This document shows positions 22,790 through 33,477 of a DNA stretch of 64,000 bases, piece by piece (positions within the stretch are counted from its first letter, which is position 1; every line of letters begins with the position of its first letter). The stretch is from Hymenopus coronatus. Lineage: Eukaryota; Arthropoda; Insecta; Mantodea; Hymenopodidae. The position numbers and the translations under genes were made by a program. The stretch covers positions 103,826,501-103,890,500 of the forward strand of contig CM060881.1 of the NCBI GenBank assembly GCA_030762935.1. The letters run 5' to 3'. The notes below the pieces were generated by a model. It saw nothing but the letters and a program-made list of their open reading frames with translations. It was not told the DNA's origin and ran no database searches.

Positions 22790-23555
22790 CATCAATTATA
22801 TTACTTCTCTGCAATAAATTATTGTTAAAAACCCTATTCTTCGTTTTACTTCATGCTAATCGAGAAAAAATTAGCTGAAATGGTCATTACTTGCTTCCTT
22901 GTAAGTTGAAGGGAAATAAGGGAAGACACTAGGCTAAAGCCATAGTCAAATCTTTTAAAAGCTCGTTGCCATGTGAGTGAAATTCGCTGCTTTGCAAGCG
23001 TATGTACAAAGCTTAAGTATTTCAAAACTGAAACAAAAAACAATAAATATGTCGTAAATGGTGAACTCAGGAAATGTAAATGACATACATTGTGTGATTT
23101 AATGAGATCGGAACTTTTTGTGTAGTATTTGTCTTTCTCTTACGGATTACTAGTTATCCTAAATCGCAAACTCCATCCAGAATAAAGAGAATATTCCCAT
23201 AAAATTTAAAATATAATATAATATGTACATATCTTTGATAACCGGGGTTTTAATCAAAATCGTTAGCTATTTTTGAGAAAAATTAAATGTTTAAAACTTT
23301 TTCCATGTCAGGGTGGGAGACTTTTCTTGAAAATCTTTGTGTTGAATTCTTCTAAGACGCTGAACTGAATTACATAGTTTGGTATTCAACGGAATTTGAG
23401 TTTTTGACCTATGCTGCCCACAGATACACACAGACAGACACACTTTGAAATTTTTCTAAAAATGCTCTGTTTGGGATCCAGGGGAATTTTTGAATGCATT
23501 ACAATGCTTTTTCTATACACTATATTTACACAGTACGTATAGAAAATAAAAACAT
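22790..23555 (+). repeat. R850 repeat copy 9
   Basis: Begins near TTACTTCTCTGCAATAAATT, runs through TTACTTCATGCTAATCGAGA near 22848, CATTGTGTGATTTAATGAG near 23089, TGCCCACAGATACACACAGA near 23413, and ends at the palindrome remnant TATACACTATATTTACACAG then TACGTATAGAAAATAAAAAC. Confidence 0.8.
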
Positions 23556-24790
23556 TCATTTGTTAGACCATGGGCTATAAGACTGGAATCTACATTTTAT
23601 TGAATCATTTTTCCAGGTCATCGTCTTTGTTTAGCAGGATCTACCCGGTATATTTAAACTGTTGGTAAAGCAAATTAAGCTATGCAAAGCTAAGTACGGA
23701 ATCATTACCTAACAACGCCAACACAATGAAGCTTCAGTCGCGAGGAAATTACTGCATCTGCTGTGCAAACTTCTCCTCGCTCTTATGGAAAGAACACTTG
23801 TCAGCACACTCCTAAGAGGGTTAACTTTGTCAGCAAACAACTCCTGCACTCCATTAGATCATTACGAGTTTCCTTCAGTGATTTACGGCATTCCAAGGGA
23901 AACACATCACTAAATTAAACGTGTTTCTTCATTAAGCTATGTATGCCAACTAAAACAGGATATTAATCCTCTTAAGAATATTTAAAATTTCTTTTAGAAA
24001 GTGTATCTTTTACATACCTAGTCAGGTGGTTCAGTTGAGTTCGATCCTCTGGCCCTCGGTTTTTCCGTGGTGTTCCTGGGCGATTACTGGGATGTTGTAT
24101 ATATACCACGGTTCCTTTCCCTTTCATTCCTTCATTTCATTTCCTTATTCATTTTTCAGGTCGGCGGAGGTGTGGATTGAGGCTTTACAGGCAGATGGCA
24201 CGGTTGCTTACTCCGAGTAGGGATACGTGCCATTGTAGATGCCTCCTTCCGGCCTCCCGGCGCCTGTGTAGCCTCCGTGTCGCGCCAGGGCTGCCATCTA
24301 GTTAGGGACTTCTGTGTGACTCTGCGCTTAGCTCCGTTGTTTCCTGTGTGCTGGCCTGAGTTTTCCCCTCCTCTCACACCTTCCCTCAAGGCAGTGGTGG
24401 TAGGCCGGAATAGAACTTGGTCGCAGTTGCCGAGGTGTCCTCCGCTGTTAACACGCTCTAACCGTTATGTTTTACATATGATTTTCATATGTATTCCTTT
24501 CAGCTTAAACTTTGAACTTGACAGTGGTTTCGCATAATGTTGGCTAGATTGTGGTTGCGACGTTGATAGTTAAACAACAGCTGATTGCATCTTTTTACGC
24601 TGACTCAAACCGCGTACAAACTATGTACACAAGTACTGCAGGGAATACCAAAATAATTAATTCGTTGTTATTATTGTTAATTGCAAATAACTTGTAAATT
24701 ATATTGAAACGTATGTGAAATAAATTACGGACTCTCAGAAACATAAAAACAAATCTATGCTAATTTCCTCGTCGCTAGATAAGGCTGTTT
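23556..24790. other. Spacer with a GC-richer block, unassigned
   Basis: 24010-24460 is clearly GC-richer than its surroundings and contains GAGTTCGATCCTCTGGCCC near 24039, a B-box-like motif, and CGGTTGCTTACTCCGAGTAG. It may be an old retroelement or SINE-related block. ORFs in it (24026-24220 and 24277-24537 plus; 24156-24389 minus) show no recognisable domain. Confidence 0.35.
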
Positions 24791-24794
24791 TGAT

Positions 24795-25590
24795 ATCTCT
24801 GCACGTACTATACACATATCAGGTAAAGAATGCATTATTCTCCAACCAAAAATTCTATACGTGATTTCACCATAAATAGATCCCTGAATCCAAAAAGTGT
24901 GTGTGTGTGTGTGTGTTTGTGTGCGTTTGTACTTTGGACAGCATAATTAAAAAATGAGAAGTCCGTTAAATACCAAAAGTTTCTATTTAAGTTGAACGTT
25001 GTATCCTTCAAAGACACTAAGATTTTCAGAAAAGTCTCCCACACCAAACTACCTTTTAAGATGCCGCACATTTAAGATGTTTACTTCAAATAAAATATAT
25101 ACCCTGAATTTTTTGGGAATAGTCCCGATATACTTTTCATTCTGAATTATCTTTGCATAACTGATAAACTACAAGAGATAAACAAAATTTTACTGTAGAA
25201 AAAATGTAAATTTCTTAAAACATATAATTATATTCATAATATTAGTTTTCTTTTTTCCAGAGAACACCATTTCAGAGATTTTCCCTGTTACATTTTTAAA
25301 ATACTTAAACTTCGTCACAAATAGGAAGCTCTCCTCCGTTTCACATCTCTTTTATTTTACCCCTGGCCATAGAAAAGGATCCAAATTTCAATGCCAATCA
25401 CATAGCGACAGCTTTTAAAATATTTGTCTATCGCTTTAACCTATTGTATTCCCTAATGAGCTACTACTAAGATTATTCCTGGTAAAGTTTATCTTGATTG
25501 AATGAAAAGGTGAAGCACGTATTCTACGATTATTGTAGAATAGTTTGCTGCAGAATAGGTAGAGAAGGTCATGTGAATAGAACATATTAT
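24795..25590 (-). repeat. R850 repeat copy 10, minus
   Basis: TCTCTGCACGTACTATACACAT near 24798 (palindrome remnant), CCAACCAAAAATTCTATAC near 24842, a (GT)n-rich block at 24898-24925, GTATCCTTCAAAGACACTAA near 25002, CTATCGCTTTAACCTATTGT near 25428, and ATAGGTAGAGAAGGTCATGTG near 25554. Confidence 0.8.
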
Positions 25591-28075
25591 GTTTATTTCC
25601 TCTCTCTTTCTCTGAAGTTTACAGAAATACCTATGTGGTTAAGCAATTTTGTTTTCCTTCTCTTGAAGCTGCACCTCCTTACTGATCAAAGTTCACCTGC
25701 TTCCAAGAATTACCGCAGTTTGTTATTAAGCAGGAATAGGTGGACATCCACAAACCTTCACGTATTCCTTCTGTTCAAAAACTTAGGGCTCTTCATAATA
25801 ATCCCAAAATTAGGTTATAGAATGACATACCTTATAAACTTTACTTCGCAAAATCACTCGGTATTCACCGTCGTTTATGAGACATTGTCGCCCTCTAAAT
25901 CTTGTATACACTGAGCTTCTTTGTTATGAATCTTTGTTCCGCTCCGGTACGATTAGTTCTTCTTAACTAATGGCTTTGGCGTGTGACGTCAGTCCCTCTC
26001 TTCTGTCTGGTCAGGTTTTTTCGGAGCTTCAGGTAGTCAAGCGAAGGCAGTCGCTTAAGAGTGTGTGAAAAGGACAGCTGGAGGTTGGAGTCCGGTTTCG
26101 TTCCTATTAGGTTAACTCCGTCTGAGTATTCATTTGCTCTTTAACACTTCTTGTGCAATTTTCTTGGTATTGACCCACACAGAGGAATTTCTCAGCCGAC
26201 ATTATTATTACTGTTATTATTGCTCTGAAATTTTATTTAGAAAAGATTTTCTTTAAATCTATTAACTCGGTAATTTTTTGCATCGGTTGTAGCCGAGGTT
26301 ATTACTTATTAAACCTTGTAAACCTTGTTTTGCTTAATACACCATAAGAGTACCATTTTCCTTCGCTCAAACCTTGAGTAACGATCCATGTATGTGCCTT
26401 TGGGTAAAATGGGGACAGGCACGGTGCGACACAATGTGAATAACTAACAATAGATACAACCCGTTGCACCTCTTATTGCCGGTGGTGGACGCTCGCACTA
26501 ACTGTTACGTTTTACACACAACAGGCGCTGTAAAAAATCAGTGCATTAAACAAGCGTTCGAATACAGTAGTGTGTTAGATGACCGTGTTCACTCATCGTG
26601 TACGGAAGTCCCATTACGTAGGGGAATCATTTTAATGTAGCCTGTTGTTTAGGGTTAATGAGATAAATGGAAAATCAACATAAATGCTCGGAATGTGCCT
26701 TACGCTCGATCCGCACAACTCCTCACGACTCTTCACTATTTCTACATTTGTTAGACAGCAGTAACACTAGAGTAACCACACAAACGAAAACAACCACCAA
26801 TAAATTGTAGTTTGCAAAGAACAACTTTATGCAGTTGATACAGAAATCACAAACTGAAGCACTTGGTCGGAAATAACCAGTTAGGCCAGCGAACCGCTTT
26901 CAGACCAGTTTCCGCTTTTGTTACCGGCTACCCGGAATGCTGCCTTGTTATTAGTTCAGGAAGGCCTGGACTAATCACAGGTGTGCTTCTGTTTTGTTTT
27001 TTTATTTTGTTTTGTTTTTTCTTTTGTTGGGGAGTGTACGAACTTAATTGCTAGCTTTCGAATACAAAGTTTCAGCGACAGGGAATAGATACAATTGCAG
27101 GTGGCGCCGTACAGTAGTGGTTAACCTGCTCGCCTCTCTCAAGGGCTTCTCCGGCTTCTTTCTGCCACCTGTTTCATAATCACATTTTATTTCATCCAGC
27201 TCACGGTATTTCATGCCATTTCCTTCCATACGCTCATACCAGGCATTGGGGTGATCACCATTCTGGCTGCTCTCTTTGCTCCTCAAGAGCTATTTGACTC
27301 TATTGGAGCTGACTTGCAAGATCTGGGGTTGTAAGACCTCCATAAGGGGAAGGCAAATAGTTGGTGAAGGAAGACAACATTGCATGTTGAAACATGAAGT
27401 CCTCTTCGCATTCGCGCTAAATTTGAACTATAAGTCTACTCGCAATTATGCTTGGTAGGGAGTAGCAATCGACTCTTTTCAGAGCGTTTTAACGGGCTTG
27501 TTGGGCTTCACAGACCCAGACTACCTGGCGGCTTCTTAAATAATAAATCGCTAGGATCTTCTTTGTAGAATTGTAGTTTATTTTGTAATATTTTCGTACA
27601 ATTCTAAAGTGATACTGCAATTTATGTGCTTTGTTGAATGCTGCAAATATTTTTACGCATATAATTTTATGCGAATACATTAATGTACGCGTAATCTCCA
27701 AGAGGCCTTTTTCATACTTGTGTACAAGTCTCTTTCTTTTTGATAACTGGCCTCACCAGTAAGAAAATCAACACGTGACTATGATAGTTATTGTTGGAAA
27801 ACAAAATCGTATACAGAAAATCAAAACACTTATACGCAACGAAAGCACAAGGAATAATAAACATTTGCTTCAAGCGATTTCAACTTCGGAATACAACAGA
27901 ACAAAAACATTTTAGCATCAAATATTACATAAATGATATGAAATTTACAAAATGTCGGCAGATTTTGTGTTTAGTATATAAACATTGTCTCAATGTTATG
28001 GTTTAATAAAGGAATTGAGAGCAATTCATATAGTTTTGTGTGGCTGTAAATCTAAAACACTTGATTACATGTTAT
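25591..28075. other. Long spacer, no gene recognised
   Basis: The longest open frame, 25498-25914 (+, 138 codons), starts inside R850 copy 10 and has no motif I know. 25930-26160 and 26440-26720 are somewhat GC-richer. 27100-27290 contains GCCGTACAGTAGTGGTTAAC, which could be an A-box-like SINE head, but no B box was found. I cannot assign any of it. Confidence 0.4.
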
Positions 28076-28080
28076 AGGTA

Positions 28081-28285
28081 CAGAGTAATATAGTTCCCAG
28101 GTCACGGGTTCAAATCCAATGGAGAGTGATAGATTTTGTTTCCTGATTAAAATCCTTGGCATGGCTTCCTTCGGAAGGGAAGTGAAGCCGGTGCTCCCGT
28201 GTAGCGCACATAGAAGAGCCTAAAGTCTGATTCGGAAACTCTGAGCAAAACTAAACGGGTTTTCACGCCCAGTATAAAAAAGGAC
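28081..28285 (+). mobile_element. tRNA-derived SINE, family C, copy 1
   Basis: B-box-like CGGGTTCAAATCCAATGG at 28105, then GAGAGTGATAGATTTTGTTT, GGCATGGCTTCCTTCGGAAG, GGGAAGTGAAGCCGGTGCTC and a body that matches 28743-28925 and 49281-49445 in order. The A-box part is diverged. Confidence 0.65.
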
Positions 28286-28742
28286 GCTGAGAACCACAGA
28301 TAAACAGAGTCCATTTTTCCTATATCCCTCCATTCCCTTTGTAATACTTTAATTAATTTATTTTCTATGTTTCTTGCCTAATGCAGAAAAAACAGTATAC
28401 TGAATAAAATATAAAGCCCAAGTATATGTTATTATATCTGTCCATAAACGAAAGAACATAAAGTTGAATAAAATGCTTAACAAGCTTAGAAATTCGTGTA
28501 AAAGCTAAACAGGTGTCCTGCAATAGAGAGAAATTAAATATAATTAGTTATCAAAAATATCAACTGAAAAGCCAGCTACAGATAATATATTAAAAACCTG
28601 AAGAATTTGTATATTTTACCTAAATACATATGCAGGTTAATTCAAATTCAAATACTAAAGCAGTCACAAGATAATTAAAGACATAAAAAAAAACACATCG
28701 TTTGTTTCAGTCATTCTCCAAATATAAACAGTCGTCACTCTA

Positions 28743-28930
28743 GGTGTAGTGATTGCCATGCCAGCCTCTAAAATAAAAAATTGCAGGTTCAAACCTCAGG
28801 GAGAGTGATGGATTTTTCGGACATAAAAATCCGTAGAATGGCTTATTTTGGAAGAGAAGTATAGCTGGTGATCACGAGTAATGCTTATTTGCACATAAAG
28901 GAACGTCGTACCTTGAAAGAATAAGGTTGC
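28743..28930 (+). mobile_element. tRNA-derived SINE, family C, copy 2
   Basis: A-box-like GTGTAGTGATTGCCATG near 28744 and B box CAGGTTCAAACCTC near 28785. The body GAGAGTGATGGATTTTTCGG, GAATGGCTTATTTTGGAAGA and CATAAAGGAACGTCG parallels the copy at 28081. Confidence 0.7.
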
Positions 28931-29057
28931 TGATCAAAATTCGCGTCCACAAGATATGATTTCGTCCTACAATGCCATCTGTGGACGACAAGCTGTTCCA
29001 TCGTCACCATAATAGATAGTGGCGAACACAGGAACTATAAATTCAAATCCGATCATG

Positions 29058-29069
29058 GAAACATCGTAA
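29058..29069. repeat. Target-site duplication, left, of the palindromic insert
   Basis: GAAACATCGTAA, identical to 29387-29398. Its last two bases overlap the palindrome by chance identity. Confidence 0.7.
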
Positions 29070-29132
29070 TCACTTATAGAAAACAAAACCGGGCTTGTAG
29101 GCCGTGGTCCACTGGGCTTCTCCCTTCGTTCC

Positions 29133-29173
29133 CCAGACGTTTCGCCTGCGTCTGCGGCAGGCATCATCAGTGG
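29133..29173 (-). ncRNA. Hammerhead-ribozyme-like core, minus strand (mirror copy)
   Basis: The exact reverse complement of the core at 29247-29287, carried by the left arm of the palindrome: CTGATGA corresponds to 29170-29164 and GAAAC to 29143-29139. Same caveats about stem III. Confidence 0.55.
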
Positions 29174-29246
29174 CGTGTACATCTCCGTGGTCTCTCAGTA
29201 GCGACTACTCAGTAGTCGCTACTGAGAGACCACGGAGATGTACACG

Positions 29247-29287
29247 CCACTGATGATGCCTGCCGCAGACGCAGGCGAAACGTCTGG
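29247..29287 (+). ncRNA. Hammerhead-ribozyme-like core, plus strand
   Basis: CTGATGA at 29250-29256 is followed after one base by stem II: GCCTGC (29258-29263), a 7-nt loop, and GCAGGC (29271-29276). GAAAC follows at 29277-29281 and GTC at 29282-29284. CCA at 29247-29249 can pair with TGG at 29285-29287 as stem I. These are the conserved hammerhead elements in canonical order. Stem III would be only the self-complementary ACGT, so cleavage would need a dimer; the extra T after CTGATGA is a second deviation. Activity is not shown. Confidence 0.6.
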
Positions 29288-29386
29288 GGAACGAAGGGAG
29301 AAGCCCAGTGGACCACGGCCTACAAGCCCGGTTTTGTTTTCTATAAGTGATTCTAACACCGGCCGTGAAAGCCTTCGAACTTTAAT

Positions 29387-29398
29387 GAAACATCGTAA
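29387..29398. repeat. Target-site duplication, right, of the palindromic insert
   Basis: GAAACATCGTAA, identical to 29058-29069. Confidence 0.7.
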
Positions 29399-29435
29399 GG
29401 TTGCCCTTTTCTCCCCTTAGGAGATAATAGGAATA

Positions 29436-29575
29436 TTACTACCACTACAAATACTAACAGCACCACCATCACCACCACCACCATCACTACTACTGATGCT
29501 GCCGCTACCACTATCACTACCAATACTACCACCACCACCACTACTACTATTACTACTACTACTACTACTACTCAC
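29436..29575. repeat. Imperfect (ACC/ACT)n trinucleotide tract
   Basis: About 140 bases of ACC, ACT and ATC trinucleotides, directly after the palindromic insert. The minus-strand valine-rich ORF across it is an artefact. Confidence 0.85.
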
Positions 29576-29619
29576 AGTTAAATGATTATACAACATTATA
29601 TGCTAATGCCTAGGGTTGC

Positions 29620-29692
29620 CTAGAGTGTGTGGCTATCAGTTTTTGAACAGCATCAATGTTTTCTGGCACAATAACTTGGCGACCTTCACGAA
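29620..29692 (-). pseudogene. Short mariner-like transposase N-terminal fragment (tentative)
   Basis: One minus-strand frame reads REGRQVIVPENIDAVQKLI. That resembles the sequence just before the helix-turn-helix of mariner/SETMAR-type transposases. No continuation was found on either side, so this is a weak call on about 20 residues. Confidence 0.3.
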
Positions 29693-30099
29693 TTTACCAG
29701 TGAGAGAACTGTTAAAGTGGCAAAAGATGGAACTTCCTTGCCAGATATAGTGGTAAGTTGATAACGGTACTGTTGTCTTGATAATCCACGTCGAAAGTAA
29801 TAATAAATCATTTTCACGAGTTAATTCCATCTTTACGCTGAGACAGTTTTAAATCCACTTTAAACAATACAAATAATGCTCTATTGACAAAATATCTAAA
29901 GCTGATTTACTTTCCAGTGAAGAAACCAGATGGCGCCTAAAGCAAACAGTATTGCCATGACTCAAAATATAAATAGTAACATTCGAAAATACTATGTGTG
30001 TGAGATACTGGAGTGACTAATGTGCTCAGTATAATGAACAAGAGGCGCAGCGAAAAACTACTGGTGAGCTCATGGTTACTGCAACTCTGCCAGTCTCTC

Positions 30100-30745
30100 A
30101 ACAACAGCTCTGTTACTTGTATAAAAGCGTCCCTCGGTTTACTTTCCTGCATAAATTTCCAAGTTATGGCAATAAAGGATCTAGCATCTGCCTGAAATAT
30201 ATTTTAGAACCATATTTCGCTGCCCTTAATGAGATGTATACATTTTCCAAGAAAGTCCTCAAACTTTAAACCCCAAGAGAATAGCTCCTGTTACAGTTTT
30301 CTACAAATGATGAAAATACTTCACGTATTGCTACTAAATTGTCCACACCCTTTTGCTCCTCTCTTTTAGTTTTGTCATAAAAGCGAAGACAATGAAGAAG
30401 GAATATGAATCGTCTCAGTTTCATTACTGAAATGTTTCAACTTCGTTGTCATCTGTGCCCCAGAGATCTTCTAGCATCATTCTATTTGCATGAAAAGCAC
30501 TAGCAAAATATGAAATATCTAGGAATGCTTTTAATTCAATAATAACAACGAATTTTGTATCCGTTTCCGTTTGATATTTTCCTTTTAGATATTCTATTAT
30601 ATATTGATTTGTTAGTGGGACAATGATAGTCTTAATTTCATTAATTATAAATAGATTTCATCTGTTAAGTGCATCTTTGGCACGACGTGCTTCACGAATT
30701 AGATTAGCAAATTATGTGGCATTACCTCTGTGCTTAGAATACTTT
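30100..30745 (-). pseudogene. piggyBac-family transposase relic
   Basis: Minus-strand frames give segments in the order of piggyBac transposases: a helical domain with VPLTNQYIIEYLKGKYQTET and IELKAFLDISYFAS, then LEDLWGTDDNEVETF (about 30474-30432), KREEQKGVDNLVAIREVF and FVENCNRSYSLG (about 30375-30270), AKYGSKIYF, and after a frameshift LEIYAGK plus TEGRFYTSN (about 30162-30114). The LEIYAGK-x-x-GP-x-x-x-SN pattern is diagnostic of the catalytic domain of this TTAA-targeting DDD family. Multiple stops and frameshifts; the C-terminal part and the terminal repeats are not found. Long decayed. Confidence 0.8.
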
Positions 30746-31049
30746 CCCCACTTTCTTCTACTTAGGCTTCACAAAGAAACACAGAATATCTCTAACAAGA
30801 GATTTTTTACTCTTCTGCAATTCTCTTCTCTTCTCTTGGATGGTAAATAATGTGCATCATAAGCTTCGTCCAATTGACTTCACCGTTAGCATTGAAGTAA
30901 GCCGAGAGTTTGTTGTAAATCCTTTGGATTGGTTAGATCATATCTCTAGAACATTCCAGAAGGAATTAGATAAAAAATTCTGACACGTAGCCTCCAATGA
31001 ATGCAAATGATGCATTACTGAAAACGTGTAAACCCAATAATAACGGATT

Positions 31050-31335
31050 CGACTGCCTCCGTGGTCCATTTGTCAGCGAGCTGACTTCTCTCTCGGAGGT
31101 CGGGGTTCGATCCCCGGCTGGGACAGGGAATTTTTGTTTAACCAGAATTATTCCCTATCCCTCACAGAGTCTGGAAGTATGAATGTGAGACTGAATGTGC
31201 ATGTGTTTAGTAATAAAATGGGTTATTCTAATGTTCTTAAGCTGCAGTAATACGAGTTGTTTCACCGGGCAAAGCCCCCGGTATGACCACTGAAGTTAAA
31301 GGGGGCTATAAAAATTAAACAATTAAAAAAAAAAG
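31050..31335 (+). mobile_element. tRNA-derived SINE, family D, with 13-bp target duplication
   Basis: The head CGACTGCCTCCGTGGTCCAT is A-box-like, and a perfect B box GGTTCGATCCC sits at 31104-31114. The body includes TATCCCTCACAGAGTCTGG, GGGCAAAGCCCCCGGTATGA and CTGAAGTTAAAGGGGGCTAT, ending in an A-rich tail. ATAATAACGGATT is duplicated perfectly at 31037-31049 and 31336-31348, fixing both ends. Its last segment (GTATGACCACTGAAGTTAAA) resembles the tail of SINE B, suggesting a shared 3' module. Confidence 0.9.
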
Positions 31336-31629
31336 ATAATAACGGATTATCAAATATAAGCAATACATTTTTCAATTGTTTCTTCCACACTAACAGTGTG
31401 TAAGGCAAGAGTTTTGAAGTTAGCATCAGAATGAAAAATGCAATGCCTTAGCTGAGAACTGGACCACACGCTCATCCAGTTGCTCTAACCATTTAGCTGC
31501 ACTGACAACAGGCCGAAACAGCGGTAAGTTCCCAGCAGGAGATGCCAAATTATTTTGAGTTATTGTACCCTAATTGCGACTAAAATTGTCATAAGTACCT
31601 TAAGTTCCGCGAATCATAATCTAAGCATA

Positions 31630-31838
31630 TTTTTTTTCGTAGTTTAACGTCCTTTAACCTGGTTGGTCATACCAGAGGATGAATGAAATTGGGGAAACGA
31701 TGTTCAAATGATCTCGAGGACCGTGGAGCTTAAAGTTACTCGACATTCGTCTTTTCCAGTAACTCATCCTAAGCGAGATTGGAAATCACCTTTTGAATGT
31801 GAGACAAAAACGCTACCACCACATTACCCAGATGGGCT
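31630..31838 (-). mobile_element. SINE family B, minus-strand copy
   Basis: Reverse complement of the SINE B body: GTTTAACGTCCTTTAACCTG, GGTTGGTCATACCAGAGGAT, TCGAGGACCGTGGAGCTTAA, GACATTCGTCTTTTCCAGTA, AACTCATCCTAAGCGAGATT, then ACGCTACCACCACATTACCC (the A-box end). Poly(T) of only about 7 bases at the 3' end. The B box is mutated. No target duplication found. Confidence 0.85.
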
Positions 31839-31844
31839 ATAACC

Positions 31845-32215
31845 ATAATTGGTCAATTATTGTCAACTAATTGTTTCTTATAGTCCAGCAGTGTGTTGAA
31901 TACTAGTTGGAAAGTTAGTCACAAGGAAAAATTAAATGTCATTCCGACCTTTGAGCCACGGATTTCTTGTTCTCCCTCCACTTACCCTAACCACTGAGCT
32001 AGCATGGCAAGACACGACACTAAATTCTCCAGATGACTCGAGATTTTTCCGGTAAACCACAAGGAGATCTCAGAATTGTTTAAAGAACATACCCCAATGG
32101 CGACTTAAAATGTCATAAGTATTTTAAGTTTAGAGTTTCATTTTAGATCAATTATTATCAATTTATTTTTTCTTCTCCACTTCATATTGCCATGATAAAT
32201 AAATTAGTGTTGGAT
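31845..32215. other. Spacer between SINE B and R850 copy 11
   Basis: Contains two degenerate, similar segments with AAATTGTCATAAGTACCTTAAG (31584, just outside) and AAAATGTCATAAGTATTTTAAG (32107), so a short local duplication brackets the SINE region. No coding signal. Confidence 0.4.
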
Positions 32216-32218
32216 TGT

Positions 32219-33092
32219 GTGCGCACACACACGGACGTTTTTCTAAAACTCTTATGTGTTCCATTCACATGACTTTCTCCACATCTCTGTAACAAATTAT
32301 TGTTGAAACGCCTACTGTTCTTTATACTTCATGCTAATCAAGATAATCATTGGCAGAAATGGTTATATTACTTGTCTCCTTGTAGGAATATAGGAGTACA
32401 CTAGGCTAAAAAACGATAATCAAATCTCTTAAAAGCCCGTTGCGATATGATTGAAGTCTGATTCTTTGCATTGCCGGCATATGAAAATTTCCCATATTAA
32501 AGTATTTTAAAATTTAAACTAATAAAAAGAATATCTCAAAAATGGTCACCTCTAGGATAAAAAAATGTATATGACAAATTGTATGTTTTTATGATATCTA
32601 CATTTTTTATCAGTGAATTTTTGTCTATCTCTTTCGGTTTACTACTTATGCAAAACAGCAAAATTCATTCAAATTAAAGAGGGTTTCAGAGATTATTCCC
32701 AAAAGATTAAAAATATAAAGCTTATTTGCCACGTAATAATTTATCTTTAGTATATATATTATTTTAATCAAAATTGTTACCTATAGTTATTTTTGAGAAA
32801 ATCAAAAATTTTGAAAATGTTTCCAAATAAAGTATAGTATGTGGTGGAGGGATTTTCCTAAAAATATTTTAGTCGCATCCTTGGAATATACTGAACTAAA
32901 ATAACAAGTATTTTTCTGACTTTTCGTACTTGATTTATCGTGTTAAAAGACACACACAGGGACCTTTTTCTAATAATGCCTTTTTAGATACAGAGGACCC
33001 TAAATTCGACCTTGGTATTATCGAATTTTGGGTGGAGTGCAATTCCTTCTCTATCTACGTACCAAGTACTATGTAGAAGAAGTATTTCCAGT
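32219..33092 (+). repeat. R850 repeat copy 11
   Basis: Near full length. It is preceded by a stray internal-type block (ACACACACGGACGTTTTTCTA at 32225) before the normal start TTATGTGTTCCATTCACATG. Later blocks: CTTCATGCTAATCAAGATAA near 32327, CTTTCGGTTTACTACTTATG near 32630, AGACACACACAGGGACCTTT near 32949, TTTTGGGTGGAGTGCAATTC near 33028. The palindrome remnant CTACGTACCAAGTACTATGT is at 33055. Confidence 0.85.
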
Positions 33093-33266
33093 GTAATCTC
33101 TACATAAAGTTTAAGGTTAAATTAAATTTTTGCTCTATGCACTTTAAGTGCGTTGTAGAAAAGTAAACATGTAAGAAAGTGGTTTTGCTGTAGCCAACCA
33201 GCATTTCAGAACTAGCCGAAACCAGCTGCTTTGATTCAAGCATATCACATTTTCCCATATTTCTAC

Positions 33267-33271
<5 letters not shown>

Positions 33272-33300
<29 letters not shown>
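33272..33300. repeat. (CT)n microsatellite
   Basis: About 14 CT units, seen directly. Confidence 0.9.
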
Positions 33301-33303
<3 letters not shown>

Positions 33304-33477
33304 ATTCCCGGTTTATCTGTTAGCTAATTTCTTTCCCTAATTATCTTTCGATGAGCTTGGTAGTTGTGTGCGTGATATGTCTGCAAAATTATTACTTTAA
33401 GGTTGTACGCTTCCTGAGCGAAGCCCAGTAGCCGCCTTAGGGTGACTTTTGAAAGTGATGGTCATTGGAATAAATTG

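Larger units (their letters stand above)
29068..29352. repeat. Perfect 285-bp palindrome (142-bp arms, 1-nt centre)
   Basis: The sequence 29068-29209 is the exact reverse complement of 29211-29352, with a single C at 29210 between them. I checked the arms block by block and found no mismatch. This explains why mirrored ORFs sharing MYTPLMMPAADAGETSGERR occur on both strands. The arms form most of the Penelope-like insert described next. Confidence 0.95.
29070..29386 (+). mobile_element. Inverted-repeat fragment of a probable Penelope-like retroelement, with 12-bp target duplication
   Basis: GAAACATCGTAA stands at 29058-29069 and 29387-29398, a likely target-site duplication enclosing 317 bp. 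Inside are the perfect inverted arms and, on the right only, a 34-base unique tail containing CCGGCCGTGAAAGCCTTCG, which I associate with the 3' region of arthropod Penelope-like elements. Each arm holds a hammerhead-ribozyme-like core (see separate entries), a known feature of the terminal repeats of Penelope-like elements. Inverted, 5'-truncated duplicate copies are also usual for that class. No reverse transcriptase is present. Family assignment is inference from the motif combination. Confidence 0.65.

Noticed and set aside
25498..25914. 138-codon plus ORF
   Set aside because: Starts inside R850 copy 10 on the opposite strand and has no motif; chance open frame.
28967..29420. Two proteins sharing MYTPLMMPAADAGETSGERR on opposite strands
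   Set aside because: They are mirror translations of the perfect palindrome and not independent genes.
29353..29541. Valine-rich minus-strand ORF
   Set aside because: Translation of the ACC/ACT trinucleotide tract.
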